DNA of 64,000 nt, taken from Euzebyella marina. GTDB taxonomy: Bacteria; Bacteroidota; Bacteroidia; Flavobacteriales; Flavobacteriaceae. Of this stretch, positions 42,278 through 51,420 are shown piece after piece. The translations under genes were made by a program, and so were the position numbers. The stretch's first letter is position 1; each line of letters begins with the position of its first letter. The notes beneath the pieces were generated by a model. The model saw only the letters and a list, made by a program, of their open reading frames with translations, was not told where the DNA came from and searched no databases. Location: assembly GCF_014855515.1 (NCBI RefSeq), contig NZ_JACYFK010000005.1, forward strand, positions 1 through 64,000, written 5' to 3'.

Positions 42278-43941
42278 TGAAAAAAATATTCATCCATACC
42301 GCTATTGCTATTCTTGCCTTGGTTGTAATCAATTTGTTGGGCAATTATGTATACACCCGTTTTGATTTGACCGAAGATAGGCGTTTCACCTTATCGGACG
42401 CCTCTCTCAATGTGGCCAACATTTTTGAAAAACCTGTTATCGTAGATGTTTTATTGGATGGAAAGCTACCTCCTGAATTTGCAAAACTTCGAACCGAGAC
42501 CCGACAGATTTTAGAAGAATTTGCTTCGGAAAACAGCAATGTAAAATTCAATTTTGTCAATCCTATTGAGGATGCTTCCCAGTCGGAAAATGTGATGGCC
42601 GAACTTCAATCGTTAGGCCTAACTCCCGCCCAGATTACTGTTGAAGATAACGGAAAAGTATCACAAGAAATTCTATTCCCGTGGGCGCTGGTCAACTACG
42701 AAAACAAAACGGTCAAAGTACCCCTTTTAAAAAACAAACTCGGTTCGAGCAGCGAAGAGCGTGTCAATAATTCGGTACAACAATTAGAATATGCCTTTAC
42801 CGATGCCTTTTCTAAAATCACCATTAAAGAGAAAAAGCAAATAGCGGTTATCAAGGGCAATGGCGAGCTCGATGATATTTACCTTGCCGATTTTTTGACT
42901 ACGCTACGTGAATATTACAATATTGGGGCCATTACCTTAGATTCGGTCGAAACGAACCCCCAGGGTACTTTTGACCAATTGAAAAATTATGACCTGGCAC
43001 TCATAGCCAAACCCACCCAAGCCTTTTCCGATAAGGAGAAATATGTCATGGATCAATTTATGGTCAACGGTGGTAAATCGGTTTGGCTTATCGATCAAGT
43101 AACGATGGAACTTGATAGTCTTTTAAATGAGCAGGGCAAGGCCATCGCTTTGCCACGTAATCTTAATTTGACCGATTTATTTTTTCGTTATGGGGTGCGC
43201 CTGAACCCTGACTTGGTAAACGATCTCTATTTTACGCAGATAGTGCTGGCCACCGGTGACGGTAATAATTCGCAGTACAACCCTGTGCCATGGTATTACA
43301 ACCCTATGGTCTTTCCTAAAACGGACCATCCTATAGTCAATAATCTAGAGGCCATGAGGTTTCAATTTGCGGGATCGATAGACACCCTCGCCAATGAATA
43401 CCAAAAAGAGGTGCTGCTCTCCAGTTCCCCATTATCAAAATTGGAAGGAACCCCCAAGGAAATCGATTTAGATATCATCAACCGTCCGCCAAAAAAAGAC
43501 GACTACAACAATGGCAATAAACCCATGGCCGTTTTGGTTTCCGGCAAATTCAATTCAGCTTATAAAAACAGGATAAAGCCACTGCAATTAAAAGGGGCTT
43601 TAGATGAGGGTAAGGAAAGTGAACTCTTGTTGATATCAGACGGAGACCTTATCAAAAATCAATTGCGCAACGGTCGCCCCTTGGAGTTGGGCTATGATAA
43701 ATGGACGAATAATTACTTCGGAAACAAAGAATTTTTATTGAATAGTATCAATTATATGCTAGACGATAAAGGACTTATAAACATTCGAAGTAAAAAAGTG
43801 ACCATTCCATTTTTAGACCAAAAGAAAGTCGCCGACCAAAAGACCATGTGGCAAGTATTGAATATAGGGCTTCCAGTGGTTTTAATCGTTTTGTTCGGCC
43901 TCTTGTTCAACTACCTTCGAAAGCGTAAATACGCTAGTTAG
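42277..43941 (+). CDS. gldG: gliding-motility ABC transporter protein GldG
   Basis: The 554-residue protein has an N-terminal membrane helix, a large periplasmic ABC-type uncharacterised-transport domain (RFTLSDASLNVANIFEKPVIVDVLLDGKLPP, later QIAVIKGNGELDD), and a C-terminal helix followed by a KR-rich tail (YLRKRKYAS). It is coupled to gldF by a one-base overlap. Together they form the membrane part of the gliding transporter. Confidence 0.93.
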   Translation: MKKIFIHTAIAILALVVINLLGNYVYTRFDLTEDRRFTLSDASLNVANIFEKPVIVDVLLDGKLPPEFAKLRTETRQILEEFASENSNVKFNFVNPIEDASQSENVMAELQSLGLTPAQITVEDNGKVSQEILFPWALVNYENKTVKVPLLKNKLGSSSEERVNNSVQQLEYAFTDAFSKITIKEKKQIAVIKGNGELDDIYLADFLTTLREYYNIGAITLDSVETNPQGTFDQLKNYDLALIAKPTQAFSDKEKYVMDQFMVNGGKSVWLIDQVTMELDSLLNEQGKAIALPRNLNLTDLFFRYGVRLNPDLVNDLYFTQIVLATGDGNNSQYNPVPWYYNPMVFPKTDHPIVNNLEAMRFQFAGSIDTLANEYQKEVLLSSSPLSKLEGTPKEIDLDIINRPPKKDDYNNGNKPMAVLVSGKFNSAYKNRIKPLQLKGALDEGKESELLLISDGDLIKNQLRNGRPLELGYDKWTNNYFGNKEFLLNSINYMLDDKGLINIRSKKVTIPFLDQKKVADQKTMWQVLNIGLPVVLIVLFGLLFNYLRKRKYAS

Positions 43942-43980
43942 ATGTTAATAAGTTTGTTTCGATAAAAAGCACAATTCAAA

Positions 43981-43988
43981 TATCTTTG
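43981..43988 (+). promoter_or_regulatory. -7 element of dnaN
   Basis: TATCTTTG fits TAnnTTTG, with TTTC about 20 nt upstream. The leader to the dnaN start is about 80 bases and shows nothing else. Confidence 0.55.
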
Positions 43989-44074
43989 TTTGTCTTGTAT
44001 TTTAAGGTGTTTCTTATTCTTAAATAGACAATTTAGAGCATTATATACCACAAAATTGAAATAATAATCTTCCA

Positions 44075-45193
44075 ATGAAGTTCATAGTATCCAGTACTTA
44101 TCTCTTAAAACAGTTGCAAGTCTTGGGGGGTGTCATCAACAATAGTAACACCTTGCCGATATTGGACAATTTTCTTTTTGACCTAAAACAGAATGAACTA
44201 ACCGTATCTGCATCAGATCTTGAAACTACGATGAGTTCTGTACTTAATGTAGATTCTGATAACGAGGGTACGATTGCCGTACCAGCCAAGCTTCTTTTGG
44301 AGACCCTAAAGACCTTTCCTGAGCAACCATTGACTTTTGTTGTTGAGGATAACCATACGGTCGAAATAAGCTCGAACCACGGTAAATATGCCTTGGCGTA
44401 TGCCGATGGGGCCGAGTTTCCAAAAGCGGTAGAATTGGCCAACCCTAGTTCTACAACAATAATGGGCGATATTTTGGCTACCGCTATAGACAAGACCATT
44501 TTCGCTGCCGGCAACGATGATTTGAGACCGGTGATGAGCGGTGTTTTCTTTCAGTTTTCGACCGAGAGTTTGACTTTTGTTGCTACCGATGCACATAAAT
44601 TGGTCAAGTATCAGCGTACCGACGTAACTGCATCGCAGGTTGCCGAGTTCATTATGCCCAAAAAGCCTTTGAACCTTTTAAAGGGAATATTGGGAGGCAG
44701 TGAATCTGATGTGGTAATTGAATACAATGACAGCAATGCCAAATTCAGCTTCGAGAATACCGAGTTGATCTGTCGTCTTATCGATGGTAAGTATCCGAAT
44801 TATGAAGCGGTAATTCCTAAAGAGAATCCGAACCAACTATCTATTTCGAGAACGCAGTTCTTGAGTTCTGTAAAGCGTGTGGCTATCTTCAGTAACAAGA
44901 CCACTCACCAAATCAGATTAAAGATTGCGGGTGCCGAACTTAATATTTCTGCCGAAGACATCGATTACAGCAATAAGGCCGAAGAGCGCTTGACCTGTTC
45001 GTATCAAGGTGATGATATGCAAATAGGTTTCAACAGCCGTTTTCTGACCGAAATGCTGAACAATTTGGGTTCCGATGATGTTTCCCTAGAAATGAGTTTA
45101 CCTAACAGAGCAGGTATCTTGACCCCAATTGATGGATTGGATGAAGGTGAGAGCGTGACTATGTTGGTAATGCCCGTAATGCTCAACAGCTAG
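44075..45193 (+). CDS. dnaN: DNA polymerase III beta sliding clamp
   Basis: The 372-residue protein has the normal length and three repeating domains. Typical sequences are LKQLQVLGGVINNSNTLPILDNFLF at the start, FAAGNDDLRPVMSGVFFQ in the second domain, and the terminal LVMPVMLNS. The ring holds polymerase on DNA. It stands alone, not with dnaA, which is usual in this group. A strong terminator follows. Confidence 0.96.
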   Translation: MKFIVSSTYLLKQLQVLGGVINNSNTLPILDNFLFDLKQNELTVSASDLETTMSSVLNVDSDNEGTIAVPAKLLLETLKTFPEQPLTFVVEDNHTVEISSNHGKYALAYADGAEFPKAVELANPSSTTIMGDILATAIDKTIFAAGNDDLRPVMSGVFFQFSTESLTFVATDAHKLVKYQRTDVTASQVAEFIMPKKPLNLLKGILGGSESDVVIEYNDSNAKFSFENTELICRLIDGKYPNYEAVIPKENPNQLSISRTQFLSSVKRVAIFSNKTTHQIRLKIAGAELNISAEDIDYSNKAEERLTCSYQGDDMQIGFNSRFLTEMLNNLGSDDVSLEMSLPNRAGILTPIDGLDEGESVTMLVMPVMLNS

Positions 45194-45215
45194 ATATATA
45201 CAAATCTTGATAAAT

Positions 45216-45247
45216 AAAAAAGCCTTGGTCAAACCAAGGCTTTTTTG
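45216..45247 (+). terminator. terminator between dnaN and the convergent DUF4870 gene
   Basis: AAAAAGCCTTGG and CCAAGGCTTTTT form a 12-bp stem with a 5-nt loop, flanked by A-runs and T-runs, so it can act on both strands. Confidence 0.88.
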
Positions 45248-45270
45248 TATCTGATGATTAAATCAATCTT

Positions 45271-45636
45271 TTAAGGGATAAATCTAATGGTCATAAAATT
45301 AATGGGTGATTCGTCATTACTAGCTTTTACGGCGTTGACTATGGGTATAACAAAGGCAACTATGGCAATAAAGATAAGACTTAAAATTCCCAAGCCGAAA
45401 AGTAGAATTGCCGGAATACTCAAGAATGTAAACAACAGCATACTTAACTGAAAATTGATGATGGACTTACCATGTTCATCCATACCGTGTACCGAGTCTT
45501 TCGTGACCAACCAAATGATCAAGGGTACGACAAGACCGCCAAAACCTGTTACGTATGTCAATAATTGTGATAGATGAGTCAAGACCAACAACTGATTGTT
45601 GTTTTCAAGGGCCCTGTTTTGATTGATGATTTCCAT
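45271..45636 (-). CDS. DUF4870 family membrane protein
   Basis: The 121-residue protein has the Tic20-like three-helix DUF4870 pattern: LLVLTHLSQLLTYVTGFGGLVVPLIIW, then a second helical hairpin with SIINFQLSMLLFTFLSIPAIL, and a last helix. The start at MEIINQN was chosen because the upstream codons have no conserved sequence. Function unknown. Confidence 0.85.
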   Translation of the reverse strand: MEIINQNRALENNNQLLVLTHLSQLLTYVTGFGGLVVPLIIWLVTKDSVHGMDEHGKSIINFQLSMLLFTFLSIPAILLFGLGILSLIFIAIVAFVIPIVNAVKASNDESPINFMTIRFIP

Positions 45637-45702
45637 TATCCTTTTGATTTTAGGGTTATACCTATAAGACGCTCTAAGAATCAAAATGTTACAAACAGCC
45701 CG

Positions 45703-46155
45703 TTAGCTTCTCTTTAATTGAAGTTCCAATTTTCTAAGCTTTTCTTTATCCTTAATGGTACGCAGCCTTTCCTTCTCGATTTTTCGGTCGATTTTGTCAA
45801 TATCGTTGGGCGAAAGCTTCCCTTTGATTTTATCAAGCTCCATATCTTCCTGTAAATCATTGATTTTACGCTCTCTTTTGGCAATGTCTTTCTTCTTGTC
45901 AACAATTTTATCCTTCAGGTCTTCCCTTTTTTTGGCAGCTTTTTCCTTCTTTTTCAAGGCTTTTTCGGCTTTCTTGGCTTCCTTTTCCGCCTTTTTGGCC
46001 TCCTTCTCTGCTTTTTCAATCTCTGCCTGAAGCATCTTTGCCTGTTCGGCCTGCTCGATTCTTAACAAAGAATCGTTTTTGACCTCTTCTTGGGCATATG
46101 AGAACGATATGCAAAGGGTAAAAAAGGCGCAAGCAGTATATAAACGTAAGTTCAT
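45703..46155 (-). CDS. secreted Lys/Glu-rich coiled-coil protein
   Basis: The 150-residue protein has a signal peptide (LCISFSYAQ). The mature part is a long, highly charged Lys/Glu/Ala helix with KEAKKAEK-type repeats between about residues 45 and 80, typical of extended coiled coils or simple charged helices. No family is recognised. It may be periplasmic and structural. Low sequence complexity makes homology calls unreliable. Confidence 0.65.
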   Translation of the reverse strand: MNLRLYTACAFFTLCISFSYAQEEVKNDSLLRIEQAEQAKMLQAEIEKAEKEAKKAEKEAKKAEKALKKKEKAAKKREDLKDKIVDKKKDIAKRERKINDLQEDMELDKIKGKLSPNDIDKIDRKIEKERLRTIKDKEKLRKLELQLKRS

Positions 46156-46275
46156 TTAATTGTATATTTATTGTTATTCGTGATTCGAAGGTATATATTT
46201 TCTAAGTTGCCGACGATGGGTTTTAACTCTTTTTTTAACGCAAAAACGAGGGCTGCGCATCAATTCTATTTTAGC

Positions 46276-46283
46276 TAATTTTG
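46276..46283 (+). promoter_or_regulatory. -7 element of mnmE
   Basis: TAATTTTG fits TAnnTTTG and lies 15-22 bases upstream of the start codon, with a CTG about 20 nt before it. The leader would be very short. Confidence 0.55.
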
Positions 46284-46297
46284 CCCAAAAGAAGCAC

Positions 46298-47710
46298 ATG
46301 GTCACAGATGATACGATTATAGCCCTTGCCACACCTTCAGGTGCCGGTGCCATTGCAGTTATAAGAGTTTCGGGAAAAAACGCCGTAAAAATTACAGCTC
46401 CTCTTTTTCAATCTTCGTTCGGCAAAAATTTAATGGAGCAGCCAAGCCATACCATACGATTGGGGCATATTGTAGAAGACGGCAAAATCTTGGACGAAGT
46501 CTTGGTATCCGTTTTTAAAGCCCCACACTCCTATACCGGCGAAAACGTAGTGGAAATTTCATGTCATGGCTCTAATTACATTCAACAGCAGATCATACAA
46601 TTATTTCTACGTAATGGATGCCGCACCGCGCAACCCGGAGAGTTTACACTTAGGGCCTTTTTAAACGGTAAAATGGATTTAAGCCAGGCCGAGGCCGTTG
46701 CCGATCTGATAGCCAGTGACAATGCCGCATCACACGAAATTGCCATACAACAGATGCGTGGGGGGTTCAGCAATGAAATAGCCGAACTGCGTACCGAACT
46801 ACTCAATTTTGCTTCGCTCATCGAACTTGAGCTTGATTTCTCTGAAGAAGATGTTGAATTTGCCGATAGAACGCAATTTAAAAACCTATTGGCGCGAATA
46901 AGGGAAGTTTTGAAAAGATTGATAGCGTCTTTTGCTATGGGCAATGTTATCAAAAATGGTATCCCCATTGCCATTGTGGGAGAACCTAATGTAGGTAAAT
47001 CAACTTTGTTGAATGCCCTTCTGAATGAAGAGCGTGCGCTCGTTTCCGACATTGCAGGAACTACCAGAGATACCGTGGAAGACGAGATAGCCATTGGGGG
47101 CATCGGTTTTCGTTTTATCGATACGGCAGGTATACGTGAGACTGAAGACGTTGTGGAAGGTATGGGCATTCAACGGACTTTTGAAAAAATCGAAAAATCG
47201 CAGGTTACCTTATTTTTAATCGACTCCCTACAGATTCTCACCTCATCTGAACGTCAAGAAAGTCTTATCGGTTCTTTGAAGAAAATCAAGATGGACCACC
47301 CGCAAAAACCTATTGTGGTGGTGGCCAATAAAAAAGATCAGTTGAGTGAAGAACAAAACGATGCCATCACTCAAATGTTAGATCAAATTGATGGAATTAC
47401 TTTTCAAATACTATCGGCCAAGACCAAAGTGGGTGTTGAAGAACTGAAAGACACTCTTTTGAGCTTTGTGAATACGGGTGCCCTGAGAAATAATGAAACT
47501 ATTGTTACCAACTCCCGTCATTACGATTCCCTTATTAAAGCCTTGGAAGAAATCGAAAAGATACAACTCGGTATGGACCAAGGTCTCTCTAGCGACCTTC
47601 TAGCAATTGATGTACGAGAGGCATTGTACCACTTGGGCGAAATAACTGGGCAAGTGACGAACGACGAGCTCTTAGGCAATATTTTCGCCAATTTTTGCAT
47701 CGGCAAATAG
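46298..47710 (+). CDS. mnmE: tRNA uridine-5-carboxymethylaminomethyl modification GTPase
   Basis: The 470-residue protein has the N-terminal folate-binding domain (DTIIALATPSGAGAIAVIRVSG), central helices, the G domain (AIVGEPNVGKSTLLN P-loop, DIAGTTRD, FIDTAGIRET, NKKD) and the conserved C-terminal FCIGK with its functional cysteine. With MnmG it modifies the wobble uridine of several tRNAs. The length is normal. Confidence 0.96.
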   Translation: MVTDDTIIALATPSGAGAIAVIRVSGKNAVKITAPLFQSSFGKNLMEQPSHTIRLGHIVEDGKILDEVLVSVFKAPHSYTGENVVEISCHGSNYIQQQIIQLFLRNGCRTAQPGEFTLRAFLNGKMDLSQAEAVADLIASDNAASHEIAIQQMRGGFSNEIAELRTELLNFASLIELELDFSEEDVEFADRTQFKNLLARIREVLKRLIASFAMGNVIKNGIPIAIVGEPNVGKSTLLNALLNEERALVSDIAGTTRDTVEDEIAIGGIGFRFIDTAGIRETEDVVEGMGIQRTFEKIEKSQVTLFLIDSLQILTSSERQESLIGSLKKIKMDHPQKPIVVVANKKDQLSEEQNDAITQMLDQIDGITFQILSAKTKVGVEELKDTLLSFVNTGALRNNETIVTNSRHYDSLIKALEEIEKIQLGMDQGLSSDLLAIDVREALYHLGEITGQVTNDELLGNIFANFCIGK

Positions 47711-48070
47711 ACTTGCTCTTCTTTGTTATTTAGGATGGATTAGATGGCTAAAAAGGGGTAATCTAGTAGGTTAATTGCCATCATTTATTGAACTTTATCG
47801 GAAGCTTCCATTTCATTAATCATTTTCGGTAAAAAAGGGAAGGCTTTAAACAGGGTTTGTCTTTGCTGGTATTCAGAATATACTTTGATTCAGGTTTATT
47901 TCTTAATTCAACAGTTTTAGTTATGCCGTTTTTTGGCTTTTTTACTTGTCCACAAGTGGTACGGAACTAACAGTATCAACGAATTTGGTTATGGTTGTAT
48001 ATGGTTCAGGTTTAAAATAGGTTTCAATATCACTCTAGTTGAATGAGCATCTATGACCAATGAGCCGTCA
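47711..48070. other. gene-free stretch after mnmE
   Basis: About 360 bases with no credible ORF, RNA or clear hairpin on either strand. It marks the boundary between core genes and the second accessory patch. Confidence 0.5.
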
Positions 48071-48505
48071 CTACCTACTTTTTGCTGCAATTATGTAATT
48101 GTAAATATTTCTAGTGTCTACACTATCTAGATTCTTAAAGGTATGGGCGATGGCCAAATGTGAGAAATCAGCATAAGAACCAATTTCAGTTTGATATTTA
48201 TCTCCGTTCTTAATTAATGAATCTTGTTTGGTAATAAAAAGATGAAAATAAGTTCTTTCCATTTTAGAGTCTAATCTTACCAGTAAATCAGGGTCGCTAA
48301 TTCCTCCGGATCTATGACATGCTGCACAATTTATATTAAATAATCTACGCCCTTCTGAATAATCGGCCAATGGGTCATCTACAATATCAACAACCGTAAC
48401 CTTTTTGATTTCCTTTTCAGAATTCAATAGATAAAAAAGTAATCCTGCAATAACAATTACAAAAGTTAGAAATGAAAGAGATAGGTACATAATTCGATTA
48501 ATCAT
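48071..48505 (-). CDS. small membrane-anchored c-type cytochrome
   Basis: The 144-residue protein has one N-terminal membrane helix (MYLSLSFLTFVIVIAGLLFYLL) and the haem-binding CAACH in LFNINCAACHRSGG. A methionine for the sixth ligand is present (for example in LDSKMERTYF), but which one binds is unsure. The domain is short for a cytochrome c. The partner is not known and no oxidase is nearby. Confidence 0.8.
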   Translation of the reverse strand: MINRIMYLSLSFLTFVIVIAGLLFYLLNSEKEIKKVTVVDIVDDPLADYSEGRRLFNINCAACHRSGGISDPDLLVRLDSKMERTYFHLFITKQDSLIKNGDKYQTEIGSYADFSHLAIAHTFKNLDSVDTRNIYNYIIAAKSR

Positions 48506-48651
48506 CTTTAATCATCAAATTGTTTTTAACGGTTTGTTTACCAGAAGTTGCGGACTTTTCCAATAAAATGTCCGCTGACTTTAAAGATAGGTTGCAAAGG
48601 ATTCCGTTCAGGAAATCCTGCCACAATGAATTATAGCCCGTGTTAGCTGTA
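48506..48651 (-). other. decayed attC-like site of the minus-strand cassette patch
   Basis: On the minus strand TACAGCTAAC is followed by ACGGGCTATAATTCATTG, the same left arm as in the main array (GGCTATAAGTAATTGC). An inner AGGATTTCC/GGAATCCT stem follows. The expected matching right arm is missing, so the site is probably inactive. Confidence 0.5.
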
Positions 48652-48655
48652 GTTT

Positions 48656-49336
48656 TTATTTTTTAAGAATATTTAGAATGTCCGCTACTAAATATAATCC
48701 GCACACTGAGATTCCAAAAAATGCATGTGTAACTTTTCCATTTGGAAGTATTTCGGTGATACAGAAATAGATTACTAAAACGCTTATGGGATAGAAAAAA
48801 ATCCTTGTCAAAATTTTTTTAAAGGTCCATTCATTTTCTTTTGCAATTTCTTTTTGGGGCTTTCCAACAAACTTTTCTGGAAATTTTTCTTTCTCAATAT
48901 TTTCGATGGTCTCTTTCAGTTCCTCTACCATTATTTTTTTCTCCGATTTAGATGCTTTTCTCATGATTAGGAATAGCACTAAAGCAACAAATAGGATAAA
49001 AACAGACCCGAGCCAACCCTTCATGAATCCATTTCCCAAAATTGGTAATAAGGAAAAAATTCCAATCATAACCATTGCTATTTTGTCAAATAGCTTACCA
49101 AACGGATTTAATTCAGATTTAATTCCAACAAGTTTGTTTTCAGAGTCAAATTGAAGATGAAATATAGGATAACCACCTCTTAACCAATGTGAAGAATACC
49201 ATAATAAAATTTCTTTTTCCCTAATTTCTCCACTATATCTATGATTTTTTATAAAAAACATATCATTGAAGTGAGTCTTTAGATTGCTCTTTTTTGGGTC
49301 AAGTACTAATTCTTCAATGTCCGCTTTTTCAATCAT
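48656..49336 (-). CDS. membrane protein of unknown function in a cassette-like unit
   Basis: The 226-residue protein starts at MIEKADIEELVLD. About 80 soluble residues precede two membrane helices (about 93-130), a charged linker with KETIENIEKEKFPEKF, and two more helices at the end. No family is recognised. The gene is bracketed by an exact 10-bp inverted repeat (48642-48651 and 49352-49361), the same arrangement as in the main array but reversed. Confidence 0.6.
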   Translation of the reverse strand: MIEKADIEELVLDPKKSNLKTHFNDMFFIKNHRYSGEIREKEILLWYSSHWLRGGYPIFHLQFDSENKLVGIKSELNPFGKLFDKIAMVMIGIFSLLPILGNGFMKGWLGSVFILFVALVLFLIMRKASKSEKKIMVEELKETIENIEKEKFPEKFVGKPQKEIAKENEWTFKKILTRIFFYPISVLVIYFCITEILPNGKVTHAFFGISVCGLYLVADILNILKK

Positions 49337-49351
49337 TCTGTTTTTGGAAAT

Positions 49352-49470
49352 TACAGCTAACGTAGTAGTATAGATCATATTATCTATACTTATTTTATGT
49401 GAGGAACTAAGATAAAATAAATCTGACTCGGTTGGTGGGCACTCTTGGTAATCCTTTATTTGTACTTTCC
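49352..49470. repeat. palindrome-centred repeat, copy A
   Basis: About 110 bases starting CGTAGTAGTATAGATC match 50151-50260 with scattered changes. The core (49367-49390) is an imperfect 24-base palindrome (AGTATAGAT with ATCTATACT). It directly abuts the TACAGCTAAC that ends the neighbouring cassette-like unit. Confidence 0.65.
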
Positions 49471-49566
49471 TTTATAATGCTATGAATTGTCAGATGTAAA
49501 AAGGGGAGGGCTACAAATTTGATTGCGACTAAGGTTAGAGTATGAGTAATTGCATTACATTTGTGT

Positions 49567-49696
49567 TTGTTGTGTGTAAGTTGGCACTCCGCCAAAACGG
49601 AAAATGTTTACCTGAGACTATAGATAATTGACTACAACGAATTCCGTTTAAGAAATCTAGCTGCAATTAATCATGCTTCATGTTCCTATTTCGTAT
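49567..49696 (-). other. possible decayed attC-like sites flanking the lipoprotein gene
   Basis: On the minus strand ATGATTAATTGCAGC and GTAGTCAATTATC lie around an inner AGATTTC/GGAATTC stem, and ACACACAAC follows further on. The layout is that of the main array, but the pairing is poor. No gene. Confidence 0.35.
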
Positions 49697-50086
49697 TCAA
49701 TCACTTACATATTCGTTAATGAAGCAATCATTACAATAATCAATTAAAGTTAACCTGTTTTCCTCCAATTCATAGAATTGTGTAATTCCTAAGGGGTCTG
49801 GTACTATCAGTTCACGAGATTCGCCATTAGTATCTATTAACTCAATGGTATATTTAACTTTGGAAATTAAATTACCATTCGTAAAATATTTTATGGAATC
49901 AGATGATACTATAAGTTTTTGAATCTCTCCTGTGGATTCAGGAGTATAAGTAATTTGTGCTAATCCTCCTGTTGATTTTACCCACCTCCATTCTCCGATT
50001 ATAGTCGTTCTTATTTCTCTGCTATCATCATTAGAGCAATTCGTGTACATCAGTACAACTAATGTTAGAAACAATATCCTTTTCAT
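49697..50086 (-). CDS. lipocalin-like lipoprotein
   Basis: The 129-residue protein has a lipoprotein signal (VLMYTNC) and then IIGEWRWVKSTGG, the typical opening of the small lipocalin-like lipoproteins of Bacteroidota, and repeated strands such as SDSIKYFTNGNL and FYELEENRLTL. The ligand is unknown. It lies between two copies of a palindrome-centred repeat. Confidence 0.7.
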   Translation of the reverse strand: MKRILFLTLVVLMYTNCSNDDSREIRTTIIGEWRWVKSTGGLAQITYTPESTGEIQKLIVSSDSIKYFTNGNLISKVKYTIELIDTNGESRELIVPDPLGITQFYELEENRLTLIDYCNDCFINEYVSD

Positions 50087-50150
50087 ACAGAAATTGGTTT
50101 TCTTCGAAGATGTTATTGTGATTAAAGGGTTGCTTCTAAATACACCACAA

Positions 50151-50260
50151 CGTAGTAGTATAAATCATATGATTTATACTTGTTTTATGTGTATGCCTAA
50201 GATAAAATAAATTGGCTGTGCCAAGTGGGTGCTTTTGGTAATACTTTAATTGACCTTTTC
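50151..50260. repeat. palindrome-centred repeat, copy B
   Basis: Matches copy A at 49361-49470. The core (50157-50180) is a perfect 24-base palindrome with half-site AGTATAAATCAT. The downstream text TAAGATAAAATAAAT and CTTTTGGTAAT is shared by both copies. Confidence 0.65.
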
Positions 50261-50369
50261 TTTAAATATTGAAAATGAAGATTACATGACTTTGATGCCC
50301 TAACGTCAGTTTTGGATTTCACCGCAGGCAACCGTGCTTCTAAGCCCCCTAAAACCCTTTTTAGCGGAG

Positions 50370-51014
50370 TTAAATAGTCAAATCATTTTCCAGTTTTAAT
50401 TGAGAGCCAATTCGAAAAGCTTCGGCAATCAGCCACAGAAAAAGAAAAAAGAATACCGACTGAAAGGAGGTAAATGTAAAAAGGTTGGTACTTGCAAACT
50501 TAAGACCAGGGTATTCCAATTTATCATAAAGATATGATGAAGCAATAATAGTGGACAGTCTATCGAAGAAAATACACCCTATTCCCAAAAAGGCGATTGA
50601 CCGCAAGCGTATGGCGTTTTCCGTAATTAAAAAGTCGCCCAATTTTGCCGATTCTAAAATTCTAATCGTCAACCTCAAACCAAAGAGCACACAGAAGTAA
50701 GCAAGCAATGAAATACTGCTGTAGCCAATCAAAAAACCCAGAGGCACCTGATCTAGGCCAATCACTCCCATAGCATGATTTAAATTGAAGGTTGTACCTG
50801 TAATCTGCTCTGACATATTATAGAGTCCGTTTTGGTCAAGAGAGAACATTACGGTAAAGCCCGTCGGAAAAGAAGGAGAATCAGTAAAAATCGAAATGAC
50901 GGTGAAGAGTATATACAATGCAAGGCCCAGTATCATCGTAAGAAAGCCTATTTGAAAAATGATTAATAGAAAATTAATCAACAAACCCTTATGTAATCTA
51001 TTCTGAAGTACCAT
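50370..51014 (-). CDS. DUF2975 family membrane protein
   Basis: The 214-residue protein has four membrane helices (about 14-40, 95-115, 145-160, 185-205). The ending AEAFRIGSQLKLENDLTI is the conserved DUF2975 C-terminus. In most genomes this gene is followed by a small YozG-like helix-turn-helix gene; none is visible here. Function unknown, perhaps membrane signalling to that regulator. Confidence 0.75.
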   Translation of the reverse strand: MVLQNRLHKGLLINFLLIIFQIGFLTMILGLALYILFTVISIFTDSPSFPTGFTVMFSLDQNGLYNMSEQITGTTFNLNHAMGVIGLDQVPLGFLIGYSSISLLAYFCVLFGLRLTIRILESAKLGDFLITENAIRLRSIAFLGIGCIFFDRLSTIIASSYLYDKLEYPGLKFASTNLFTFTSFQSVFFFLFLWLIAEAFRIGSQLKLENDLTI

Positions 51015-51169
51015 ATCATTTGATTTAATTACCGTAAAGTAATAATTATTTATTGAAAAACAATAAATTTATAATGGTTTTATCACATAGATATGAGCTG
51101 AAGCATATACTTAGGATATCCCAAGTAAGAATTGACGACCTTTTGACTTTTTGAGCCTCTTATTTAATT

Positions 51170-51420
51170 CTACTTCACGGTAACAATTACTCTTTGGTAA
51201 CAGGTAAAAGCGGGAAAACCCGCATCGGTGCGCCCCACAATAACGTGATATTCTCCCCCTTTCCTTGCTTCTTTCGGCAAAGTTACCATGGCCACATCCT
51301 CTTCTTGTTAGTATTCAATAACTGCAGTACCATCACCTTCTTTTGAATGGGACCAAACGGGTCTGTGAGGGTACTTAATATCAATAGTCCAACTTTTTTT
51401 GAAAATTTGGGATAAATGAG
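51170..51420 (-). pseudogene. 3' remnant of a DUF1593-type gene
   Basis: The frame ending at 51170 reads KYPHRPVW, SHSKEGDG, an in-frame stop, then EARKGGEYHVIVG and AFTCYQRVIVTVK. It aligns with the C-terminus of the intact DUF1593 protein encoded from 53395 ([30 protein letters not shown]). No 5' part is recognisable. It is a degraded second copy beyond the end of the operon. Confidence 0.8.

Noticed and set aside
46582-47169. ORF of 195 residues on the minus strand inside mnmE
   Set aside because: Antisense shadow of a highly conserved gene, with low-complexity Ser-rich translation.
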